Positions 46,074 through 56,448 of a stretch of 64,000 bases of DNA are shown one piece after another. A model generated the notes under the pieces. It saw nothing but the letters and a program-made list of their open reading frames with translations. It had not been told where the DNA came from and did no database searches. How positions within the stretch are numbered: position 1 is the stretch's first letter; every line of letters starts with the position of its first letter. The position numbers were made by a program, and so were the translations under genes. The stretch comes from Cocos nucifera (Eukaryota; Streptophyta; Magnoliopsida; Arecales; Arecaceae), in assembly GCA_006176705.1 (NCBI GenBank), contig QRFJ01007232.1:1-64000 (forward strand). The letters are read 5' to 3'.

Positions 46074-47438
46074 TGATAAGTCGCAATGTTGTCGTTAAGA
46101 TATCATGTTTATCAATTTAATTCTAACTTCTTAAAATAATTAAAAATAGATAGTAAGTAGTGAGTTCGATTGAATTCATAGAGAAGATAATATTTTAGTT
46201 TTAAAATTTTTTATTTTTATAAAAAAAGAAAAGATTTGAAAAAAAATTGAAGTCAAAAAATAGAATTATAAATAAAAAGTAGAAAAATGATGTAGAAAAT
46301 TAAACTTGGTACTAAGATCTACTAGTTAGATCTTAGCATCTATGTAAGATGAAATTAAAGATCAATTAAAATAGAGAATAAAAATTTAAACTTGTAATTA
46401 AAAATAAAGAGCTAAAATTTAAAGTGCATAAAAAAATTTTGCATTAAAATTAATATTCAAAATTTAAATACATGAAATTTAAAAAGAATAAAAAAAATAA
46501 AATAAGAATTAAAAAATAGCCAATCTTAATCTTGAATTGACGTTAGCGTTGAAATGGTGTAGAGTCAGCTTTTCTTCTTGGCACCCTCTGCCTCGAAGCA
46601 ACCTTGAATTCCAAGCATGGCTCTACCCTTTACCAAATTCCTCCCTTAATTGAACACAACATGATTTTGGAGGCTTGGAGTCTTTTTCATAGAGTATTGG
46701 AGAGGAGAGATCTTCCTTATCGGGCAATATTTTAAAAGAGTATTGATTGACATTTTGTGAAAGAAATCCTAGAGAAAATCAACTTAAAACTCTTTCTGGA
46801 TGCATCCTGTGAAGTTCTATGAATTCTAGCTGTTAAATCTAAATCAAATGATCCTAAAATTCCCAAAAAAACCATGTTTAAAAATCTAAATCCAGTTGGA
46901 ATCAATGTGGGCCATCCAATCGTGCATGATGGAAGGAATCTAGGCTATCGATCATACACTGGATGACTAAATCACTATTAAGAGCTCTGTCAATCGTTCG
47001 AATGTCACCTAGAATGTGCATGGCCATTGGTTCATGTGATGGGAGCTAATGAAATTCAAATCAGAATAGGAAAATGTCCTCATAGTCCGATCTTAATCAC
47101 AAACCACTTGGACCATTGAATGGCGCAAACACTATTCCCATGGACCCTGTACACCGACCGCACTATAAGCCTGGATCAATCACTACGTGCCTTTTGCATG
47201 TGAAAAGACTATTTTGCCCCAGAAGCCATGTGAGAATTTCTATAAATCCTTTAAGGGTCTTGGTCCACCACATGTCATCCACGTGTCCACCACATTTCGT
47301 TGTGACCAGAAAAATAATCTCTTTCCATTGGTGAATATATTTTCTAAAAATAATAAATAAAAATATTTAATTTTAAAAAATAAAGATTAATTAATTAATA
47401 AATTAATACTTTTATTGATATTTTTATGATACTTATCA
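46074..47438 (-). repeat. L 3' LTR
   Basis: 1365 bp. On + it reads TGATAAGTCGCAATGTTG to TATGATACTTATCA, the reverse complement of a B-type LTR. It is followed by CACCTCCTAACTTAAGTTT, the complement of the polypurine tract. Confidence 0.87.
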
Positions 47439-48681
47439 CACCTCCTAACTTAAGTTTTGCTCATCCTCGAGTAAAGAAAGAATTTAATTTTAGATACCTT
47501 TTAAGCTTAGAGTTTCGAATTTTACCAAGTAATTTTCAAAATGGCTGTTGATATTTAATAGAGCATGAGTGACGTATGTCATTAGAGTATTAATACTTAT
47601 CAATATAAAAATTAAGTAAAAAATATTTAACTTTTTTGAATATTTTCTAAATTATATCTATCTTTATCTTTGAATTATCTAAACTTTCATATGGGCAAGT
47701 GTATTGCTACTTCCATCCTTCATTGATTGATATTTTTTATTCACATTGCCCTCTTTTTGATGCAAATATCATTATTTATGTAGGCAATGGAATCTAATTA
47801 CTCAATGAAAAATCAATATATATATATTTTTTTTATGCTGTACCACTATTGAGTGCCTTCATTCCTTAAGCTTTTTATTTGATCCATGTAGCAAGTCTTG
47901 GACCAATGACTCTCAAACCAGCTGGCTTTAGGATATTAGGTATAAAATATCCCTCGAGCTTACTAGCTCGAATCAAATAGACCATGAGTTAAGACTAGCT
48001 TTATAACGAGCTTCCTTGCCATTCCTATATTTTGATGTAAAACTCAATGCTTGCTTAGGCAAAAAGGCCCGATTACTCAGTGAAAAGTACTTAAAAATTA
48101 TTTTATTTTAATTTTTTTTATAAAAAATATATAGTTATCCTACATAAGCCCATAAAAAGAAGACTCTTCTTTGATGTGGGTAGGAAAAATTAGAAATGCT
48201 CCAAAAAAAATTATTTATGTCTAGACTTAACTCTTTATTGAATTTTTTTAATACTAGATCTCTTAATATCTCACAAATTCTTTGGTTTGTGCATCAATTT
48301 TCTTTTAAAAATACGTAGTTCAACTCGAGTCTTAAGCATAATTGGGTGTTTAAATGCTCAATACTAACTTCTTCGAGGACTTTTTTTTAAAAAAAAAATT
48401 AAAATATTTTTATTATTCTCTCCTTCAACTTAAACGACATCATCCTTAATGAAGAAAGAAAAATAAAGAAATATAATAAAGAATAGGAAAGAATACACCT
48501 GACTCAATATGTTTGTGGTCCAGCATATGTCTTTGAAAATTTGGGCTCTCCCTCCAACTTTATTCAAAATATTCTAAAAAAATAAATTAAAAAAATAAAT
48601 TAAATAAAAAAAATTAAATATTGGGTTGCCTCCCAACAAATGCTGAGTTTACTATCTTCAACTAGACACAAGGCAGCTTAC
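47439..48681 (-). other. L 3' internal non-coding region
   Basis: Same landmarks as B 11964-13174 in reverse: CTCATCCTCGAGTAAAG next to the polypurine tract, an AT run near 47820, and TATTGGGTTGCCTCCCAAC near 48618 (the counterpart of the GGGAGGTAACCCAA motif in B). No ORF. Confidence 0.75.
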
Positions 48682-49354
48682 TTATCCCGTATCAAATATT
48701 AGATTAATAAATTTCAATGATTTTGGATTGTCAGTCTCAGAAAGATAGTTTCTTATCCCTTTATTGATATATTCTTTGTTAATTTTGGAAAGGTAGGATG
48801 TGACCCCATTCTTAGACCCATATTTATCAAGAATTTCTCCTATATATTCTTCTAACATTCTCATGAATTGAGTTTTTGGATTAGGAGTTAAGTTTGATGT
48901 AATGGATACTGGAAGGATGACTAAAGATAGCTTCAGTGCTGGAGGTAAATTAATATGATCTTATTTAAACAACTTCATTGGCTCTTCGTTGTATGCTCCT
49001 TGATTTTTATGAGAAGAATCAGCTTCTAGGGCTAAAGGAAATAGAATTTTAGATTTATAGATCTTGGGTAAATCAACTATTCTCTTTTTTTCTTTATCTA
49101 TCTTACTTAAATTAGAACCAGCATTAGTACTAATTTTGAGCTTCAATTCTTCTATATGGTTAGTCTCAGTACTAACCCGTTCTTCTATATTCTTATTTTG
49201 GTTAGCATCAGTACTAGCCTCACTCACCTGGTCTTGGTATGGATCTATAAAAATCCTATAACTCTTAAGTTTAGAAATTACTTTGATATTCTCTAATTGA
49301 GAATTCTTAAGTGGGACATTAGATGGATAATTTGGTCTAGGTGGTTGATAGATA
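48682..49354 (-). pseudogene. L gag C-terminal part
   Basis: Minus. NVPLKNSQLENIKVIS-like and YRIFIDPYQDQ near 49240-49300; then SEASTDANQNKNIEERVSTE and RIVDLPKIYKSKILFPLALE (49227-48961). After a stop, EEYIGEILDKYGSKNGVTSY and SLKFINLIFDTG end at a TAA at 48682. It parallels B gag segment by segment, including the terminal IFDTG stop. Confidence 0.75.
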
Positions 49355-51029
49355 TTAGTATTAAGAAATATATCCCAAACCCAATCATCAGCCTATTGAT
49401 GGTTAAGCTATATTATAACTATAATTAATTTATTAATTAATAAAAAATATTTTTAGCATTTTTCATCATAAGTTTTCATCTTCCAACAAACTCTATTATT
49501 GTGATGAAGTTCTTAGAACTATTTAGATTCGATAAAGAGAGGATTTATCGATTACTCTTTAAAACTGTTCATGACCAAATAATAGGCTGTTAATAAGGAT
49601 GACAACATTCATCGAGCATAGGTCATTGTATGCCATATAGGTTGATTGTCCTCTTAACCAAGGAGTGTGGAGACACTGGTATAGCATACAGATGAGATGT
49701 AGGGGTACATCATCACTGAACATGACCAACTCTGGAGCATTCTACTCTTGAGAATGTTTCTAATGGGATATAGGTATAAGTATCCCTTAGACCTGAGATC
49801 ACCTCAGTGGTTTACAAGCAACTCACTATGCTTTGATATCAGACTAACTAAATTTTTAATTTAATAATGAAAGACTTTTAAGAACAGTCAAGTACTTGCA
49901 AAGTTGGCGTGTGATCAAGATGGAATTGACCACTCCAAGAGTTGGAGAAGAATGTATCACTGTATTTCAATATAGCAAAATCTTAGCTAGGATAATCCAT
50001 CAAATAGATTTGATATTTTAAAATACAATGTGGACAACCTGATCAGAGTTAACAATTGAACTCTGAGGTGTCCTACGAGCATTATGGTCAAAGGGATGAA
50101 TTATATGAAAACTATATTTGCATGGATTCTAAGGATGTTGTTCTACACATTCGACCTATCTGACTGTCAGGTACTATTGCTAGATGGTTACTTTGATTAG
50201 TATAGAATTTATTTTTGTACAACTGGCTTAGGTTTAGACCAATGGGGTCACACATATTAGAATTCATGACCCGATCGGATGGTTGATCAATGATTGAAAA
50301 TCATTCTAAGATTAAATGATCAATACGATTGATGTTTAATGTAGTACAAATATTTTAGAAAGATCGATTAGCAATTTGATTGCTAATTGACTTAATTTAG
50401 TTTAGCCAAAGAACTAAGATTAAGTCTAATTAAATATTATTTAATTAGATTTAGTTTGGGCTTGATTGGATCAAGTCCAATTGGTTTATTGGATAAGCCA
50501 AGTGCAAGGAAGAACTAATCCTAGTTCATCAAGAACTTGGGTCAACCCAATTTTCTAATTTGATTAAAAAATTAAATCAAAATTAAATCTAATTTAATTA
50601 AGTTTTTAATTAGATTAGGATCTAATTTAATTTAGTTGAGTTACTTCTGATTTAATTTGGTTCAAGAAATCATATTTGACCAAGTCAAATATGGAATCCT
50701 AGTAAGACAAGGATCCACCTTGCTTGCACCACCTACACCCCACGCCTCCCAACGCCCACTCTCTCTTTATTTTGTGTGTGAAACCTCCTCTCCTTGGTCT
50801 TCATGCATACCTACTCTTCTCTCTTTCTCATATGGCAATTAGTTGTGGACCAGGTCAAAAGGAGGATGTTTGAATTTGATTTGAATTTTCCTTTGGATAG
50901 AGTTTTAGAAAACTAAAACTCCTCGCATACATACCGCCCATTCTCCCTATTTTTTTCTTTGATTTATTTAGTGGAAAAGAAGGATTTTTGTGTACCTTTC
51001 TCTGGTGGTCCATGCCAAAAAGAAAGGAG

Positions 51030-51054
51030 GGGGCGCCCAAGTGTTGGGCGCCCC
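51030..51054. repeat. Perfect 11-bp hairpin in the Copia-2 LTR
   Basis: GGGGCGCCCAA, loop GTG, TTGGGCGCCCC: a perfect GC-rich inverted repeat in an AT-rich LTR. In J only one arm is intact (about 57242-57252). Confidence 0.9.
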
Positions 51055-51786
51055 AACTAGTTGCCATATTTGTTCTTTCCTATTCTAAGAATTTGACCCA
51101 ACAAGGACTCCACTATATCTCATTATATAGGATGAATTTTGGGCTGATTTTTAAAGATATTCTAAAACCTTGAGAAGGATTTTGGGCATATGAATACCAG
51201 GGTGAGAGACCTCTTGGGTGTGGGGTTTTCATAGACACTAATCTAGGTATCTAGGCGAGAGAATAGAGAAGAAGAAGAGGATCTTCTTCTAAGGTTGCTT
51301 TGTTCTTCTCTTCTCCTCTTTTTGAGATTATTTAAGGGTGTCTCAAATCTAAAAAATCTTCTCTTCCTTTTATTCTTTGAAAGAGTCCAAATTCAGAAGA
51401 AGAAAGCACCGGATCGACTATCGAAGAAAGATCAACACAGTACTAGCATACTATGCTGATTTTCTGCATAGAACTTTTGATCAAAATTCATGGACTCATG
51501 TGGACATCTCCTAGAATCCGAATGTATGTGCAGCTTGGAGCATCATCCTCAAGTCTGAATCAGTAAGTTAGAATGTCTAACATGCATAGGTAATATAGAT
51601 ATGATCTATTATTACATACCTACATTAGATGTAGTGTAGATACATGTTGATATGATCAACATGAATTTTTCTTTGTTATATTTTAATTTTTGATTTAATC
51701 TCATGCTATAATCATGTAATAGAACTTTAGATCTAGGGGTTCTCTATTTTTTATGAATAAATATTGACTTATTTTAGTCTTCCGTA

Positions 51787-52703
51787 TGAGGATTTATGAT
51801 GCTCCCAAGCCTTGGGAGGCCATGAGAGGAGCTAGGGTATTGGCTCTAGGGATTTCAGGGGCTTGGTTGATGCTTCGGAGACCTGGGACATGAGGTGAAG
51901 CAAGAAACCAAAGCCAAAAAATCAAGACTGTAGAAAGAAGATTTACTGCAGGTTAGCCAGCTCAATCCAAAACTGGATTGGCTAAGTCTCAGAGCATAAG
52001 CAAAATAGAGAGCTGAGCGTTCGGGACTGCTGGCACGACACAGGACTAGGTCGGATCAGTTTTGGACTGAGCCGACCTAGTGGAACTTTGCTGGCTCAGT
52101 GCTGAGACTGAGCCGGCTCAGTGCACGGGCAGAGTTACACGAGGGTCTATTTTGGGCTAGGGTCTGGGTTGATCCTAGGGGTCTTAAGACCTAGTTTGAG
52201 AGATCTTAAGGAGGCTAATTTATATATCGATCGGGTCTAGATCCAGAGGATGAGAGCATGGGAGACATGGATGTACATGGACTCGATGAGTGCTTTCATG
52301 TATTGGATTAGCCAGGAAAGTTTTTGGTCAAGCTTAATAGCTATGTATACATAGGTTGTATTAGGATTTAAAAGGTTGAAATCAATACAGACCTTTTCTT
52401 CCTCAACTCTTTTCTTCTTTCCTCTCTAGAGTTGCTGCCCTAGGGTTCTTAAAGAAGCCCTAGAGAAGGGAGGCATCTCCCTCAAGCCCAAGGAGGGAGG
52501 TGCCCCATCATAGATCCAGATGAAGGATTGACGGTTTGCTACCCATAGAGAACGTCACAAGTTCCTTTAGGTCCATGCTAAAGATCAGGAGCTTCTGCAA
52601 CATGGTATCGGAGCTTGTGATGCCAAGGATGATTGACGTTCGAGCAATATCATGGAACATCAATTGATATCAGGGAGAGGTGATGCCAGTTGGTCTGCTT
52701 GCA
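51787..52703 (+). repeat. N 5' LTR
   Basis: 917 bp, TGAGGATTTATGATGCTC to CTGCTTGCA. Contains CTGAGCCGACCTAG and the perfect 16-bp palindrome ACTGAGCCGGCTCAGT at 52107-52122. Confidence 0.9.
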
Positions 52704-52705
52704 CT

Positions 52706-52717
52706 TGATATCAGAGC
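52706..52717 (+). other. Primer binding site of N
   Basis: TGATATCAGAGC, two bases after the LTR; one change from the initiator-Met PBS TGGTATCAGAGC. Confidence 0.8.
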
Positions 52718-54335
52718 TAGGTGATGTCTGGGATATTATGGATGGCAATATGGTTTAAGAGCCTGATGGTGCAGGGAAGGAAAGGAGGAGTCGTATAAGG
52801 TGAAATCAAAAATCTACACAAAAATTTCATGACATGTCTTAAATCAATCTTTGTTATTATTATGGTTTGGCCAATCGAGAGCAGCGAGTTGAAGGTGGAG
52901 GTTGAGAGGATTAATGGGAAGGGATTTTTTTAGGGTGAAAGGATTTGGTGCATGATTTACTGATCGATCTTGGTGGAAAGGCCAGGGTGTATGATGGTTA
53001 TGTGACAGGCAGAGAGCGCTGGAGTGCTGCAGTAGCGCTTCCCTAGAGATGTAAGGCTGAGAGAGGCTCGACGATGCAACAGCTAAGAAAGGTATCTCAG
53101 CAGAGAGCATCAGGATCCTCTAGGAAGATGGGCAGTGTAGGGCTGTTGAAGAGAGATTTTTCAAGGGATAATGGTTGAAGGAAGGTTGAAGAAGAGACTA
53201 TACATTCTTCGATGTCTGAAGGATGAGGAAGTAGTCGGAGATGTATTCAACGGTTCGATTAGAGCATGGATTTGTGAAGCCTTAGGAGTGATGGAGATGG
53301 ATGATCCATGGAGGTCCAGCAGGTCAGGGCTAGATGGCTACAGAGCGGCATAGAGATGAATCAGGAAGTGTTGGAGTGCTGCAATAGTGCTTTCCTGGAG
53401 GCACGGGGTTGAGAGAGGCTCGGTGGTGCAGTAGTCAAGGAGTGTATCTCAGCATAGAGTGTTAGTGGCATCTCAGAAAAACTAGGTGCAGGTCTCAGGG
53501 AGAGCTAGGGGGTCTCAAGAAGTGCTAGGAGGTCTCAGACAGTCGAAAGTATCATGGATCAGATTTCTTTTATGGGAGCACCAGGAAGAGTCATGGCTCA
53601 GATGGAGGATGGTTCTCTGAATGCAACTGAAGTGATGGCTGGTGTAGGGGTAGAAGAGAAGGATTAGGGTGAAATTCCCTATGGTTCAGTCGCTGAATTC
53701 AGAAGAGTTGGATGAGCTCTTAGGTTTCGGAGGTATCCGCGGGTTATGGAGGTATTCGAGATGGCTTCAAAAGGATCTATAGAGTATGGAGGGTTTGAAG
53801 AGGCAGCGATGGTGTTCGAGGTACAGTGGCAGGCTCAGCAATGTAGCATTGGGTGGTTGGCCTCGAGAGACTTAGTGATAGAGTCGACTTCTGCGGCATC
53901 AGGTGGACTTTGGATATAGGTGGTGCTCTACAGTGGTGGCTTCATAAATATAGAAAAAATTTAGCATGAGTTCAGAGCATCGATGATGCATAGTTCCAGG
54001 TGGAGCGGCATGTGTAGGTGGACAAGCGTAGCTCTGAGAAGATCATGTCAGGTGGTACAGTATGTGCTAGTGCAGAAATGCTGTAGGTTCTTCAGAAAAG
54101 TCTAGAAAAAGTGATGCAACTGCTAAGCAGAAGAGATTCTATAATTTTAGGATGGTGCCAAAAAGCAAGCACAGGTCTTCAATAGTGGAGGCGATCATCC
54201 CAAAGGCCTCAAAGGTGCACAACAGCTAAAGAGGATTGATAGAGGTGATGTTTGCATAGGTGCTGTTGAGTGTGTAGGGATAATGGGATCATGCAGGAGG
54301 GCATTGTCGAGGGATTTGCGAAGGCTTGAGGCACC
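52718..54335 (+). other. N interior with a duplicated 100-bp block
   Basis: GC-richer than its surroundings and non-coding. A block of about 100 bp (GGAGTGCTGCAGTAGCGCTT through GAGAGAGGCTCG to TATCTCAGCA) occurs at 53012-53113 and again at 53366-53465, some 354 bp apart. Short ORFs such as 53171-53353 show no family signal. Confidence 0.7.
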
Positions 54336-54346
54336 AAGATGGAGAT

Positions 54347-55265
54347 TGTAAGGATTTATGATGCTCCCAAGCCTTGGAAGGCCATGGGAGAAGCCAGGGT
54401 ATTGGCTCCAGGGATTCTAGGAGCTTGGTTAGTACTTCAGAGACCTAGGATACAAGGTAATGCAAGAAATCAAAGCCGAAGAATTAAACTACAAAAAGAA
54501 GATTTTCTATAGGTTTGCTGGCTCAGTCCAAAATTAGGTCGGCTAAGTCTCAAAGCATAGGCAAAATAGAGAGCTGAGCGTTCGGGACTGCTGGCATGGC
54601 ATAGGACTGGATCGGCTTACTTTTGGACTGAGCCGACCCAATGGAACTTAGCTGGCTCAGTGCCGAGACTGAGCCAGCTCAGTGTGCGGGTAGAGTTATG
54701 TGAGGGTATATTTTGGGTAAGGGTCTGGGTTGATCCTAAGGATCTTAAGGCCTAGTTTGAGAGATCTTAAGGGGGCTAATTCATATATGAGTCAGATCTA
54801 GATCCAGAGGATGAGAGCATGGGAGACATGGGTGTACATTGGCTCGGTGAGTGCTTTCATGTATTGGGTTAGCCAGAAAAATTTTTGGTGGCCTAATGGC
54901 TATGTATAAATACATAGGTTGTATTAGGGTTTAAAAGGTTGAAATCAATACAGATCTTTTCTTCCTCAACTCTCTTCTTCTCTTCTCTCTAGAGTTGCCA
55001 TCCTAGGGTTCTTGAAGAAGCCCTAGAGAAGGGGGGCATCTCCCTCAAGCCCAATTAGGGAGATGCCCCATCACAAATCTAGATGGAGGATTGGTGGTTT
55101 GCTATCCATAGAGAATGTCACAGATTTCTTTAGGTCCGTGCTAAAGATCAAGGGCTTCCGCAACATGGTATTAGGGTTTGTGATGCCAAGGATGATTGGT
55201 GTTCGAGCGATATCATGGAACATCAATTGGTATCAGGGAGAGGTGATGCCAGTTGGTGCCTTACA
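54347..55265 (+). repeat. N 3' LTR
   Basis: 919 bp, TGTAAGGATTTATGATGC to GGTGCCTTACA. Preceded by the purine tract AAGATGGAGAT. Full-length match to 51787-52703, roughly 12% different by eye. Confidence 0.9.
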
Positions 55266-55332
55266 TTCTACTGCCTGATCTTGAAAAAGTTTCAAGATCT
55301 AGCCCTAAAACCCTAGATCTAGTTCCTTCAAT

Positions 55333-55345
55333 TGGTATCAAAGCC
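55333..55345 (+). other. Primer binding site of Copia-2
   Basis: TGGTATCAAAGCC, two bases after LTR end CCTTCA. Initiator-Met type with one change. Confidence 0.85.
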
Positions 55346-56448
55346 TAGGTTCATTATTACATGATTATTTTTGTATATTTAGATTATTTTTTAGATTTGA
55401 TCTAATTTATAATTTAATTATTAAATCTAAAATTAAAACATTATGATTACATGAACTGATATAAGGTTGTCCTACTATAAGGTTTATCCCTTACAGTGGA
55501 GAGATTATCTTAATTTATATAGATCTATTTTTTATCATAAATTTATTAGATATGATCTAATTTTATTTATGATTTATTAGATTTAAAAGAATTTTAAATT
55601 AAAAAATAAATATTTTAGATTGCATGGACTGATTATAAGGTTGTCCTACTATAAGGTTTACCTCTTATAGTGGAGAGGTTGTCCTAGTACGTGCTGATCT
55701 AAAATATTGATCATAAAATTTTAGATTAGATCTAAGAGATTTTATGATCTGATTAAAAAAATTTAAATCTAATTTTAATCATCATAAATGTGTTAGATTT
55801 GATCTAAGATAATTTATGATTGATTAAAGTTGAAACTATTTCAATTATATGAATCTGTTTAGATTAGATCTAAAGTAGTTTCATGCTTATCTTATTTGCA
55901 TATTGATTATGAATCAAACATGCAACTTAGTTGTTAGAACCATGTTGTAAAAATATTTTATAAATATTAAAATTATTTTTGAAGAGCTGAACCCCAACTC
56001 TCAGTCCAAAACTTAATTAAGAATTAAGAAGTTATTTGATTAGGATCTAGGATTATGAATTGAAGATCCTAAGACACAAATCATAACACATTGGGTTAAA
56101 TGGGTTAATGGAGATTAGGTCCATTAATTGGGTTAGACCTAGGGTTAGATTAAAGAATAGACTTAATTAAAGAATTAACTAAATCTAATCAATTGTTATT
56201 TTAGATTAGGTCAAGGATTTTCTAGACCAGTTATAATAGTTGTAGTTGGTCAAGTCCATGTCTTTAACAAGACCCAAGATGGACTTGATTCTTATCTACG
56301 CGGTCTAGCATGAACTGTTATGTTGATCTAATTAAGACTAATTAAATCAATTGGTGTGTAACATAAATCAAACTAGTGGTCTTTACTTGGAAGCCTGCTT
56401 ATCTTGCTATTTCTGATGGTGTCTAAGGCAAGCTTTGGCAAACCCTCC
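55346..56448 (+). other. Copia-2 leader, non-coding
   Basis: 1.1 kb of AT-rich sequence after the PBS. GGTTGTCCTACTATAAGGTT occurs twice (about 55463 and 55638) inside a duplicated block of about 170 bp (GATCTAATTT...ATTAGAT...). No ORF; gag is not reached before LTR J begins. Confidence 0.65.

Larger units (their letters stand above)
46074..49354 (-). mobile_element. Element L: truncated relative of B (minus)
   Basis: Minus-oriented gypsy-type element of the B family: 3' LTR 46074-47438, polypurine tract, 3' non-coding region and gag C-terminus up to 49354, where the Copia-2 LTR begins. The 5' half, including PBS and 5' LTR, is missing. It inserted into Copia K. Confidence 0.85.
51787..55265 (+). 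mobile_element. Element N: complete non-coding LTR retrotransposon
   Basis: 3.5 kb with LTRs 51787-52703 and 54347-55265, ends TGTAAG/CTTACA in the right LTR. PBS 52706-52717 and polypurine tract 54336-54346 are present, so orientation is +. The 1.64 kb interior has no gag or pol similarity and no ORF above about 90 codons. It interrupts the Copia-2 LTR; the flanks TTCCGTA and TTCTA leave a plausible but degraded target duplication. LARD/TRIM-like non-autonomous element. Confidence 0.85.
49355..55330 (+). repeat. Copia-2 5' LTR, split by element N
   Basis: Two parts, 49355-51786 and 55266-55330, about 2.5 kb together, matching the inverted J LTR (56449-58947) along their length at roughly 85% by eye. 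It starts near TATTAAGAAATATATCCC after the L gag and ends CTAGTTCCTTCA right before the PBS at 55333, so it is a 5' LTR. TATATAGG near 51124 is the likely TATA box. The coding part of the element is missing; only a leader follows. Confidence 0.8.

Noticed and set aside
46981..47334. Possible host gene exon (72-codon + strand ORF at 47116)
   Set aside because: The sequence is the GC-richer block of the L LTR and aligns in reverse with the B LTRs.
52844..53353. Small ORFs in the N interior (88 and 60 codons)
   Set aside because: No recognisable motifs, overlapping strands, and length expected by chance in GC-richer sequence.
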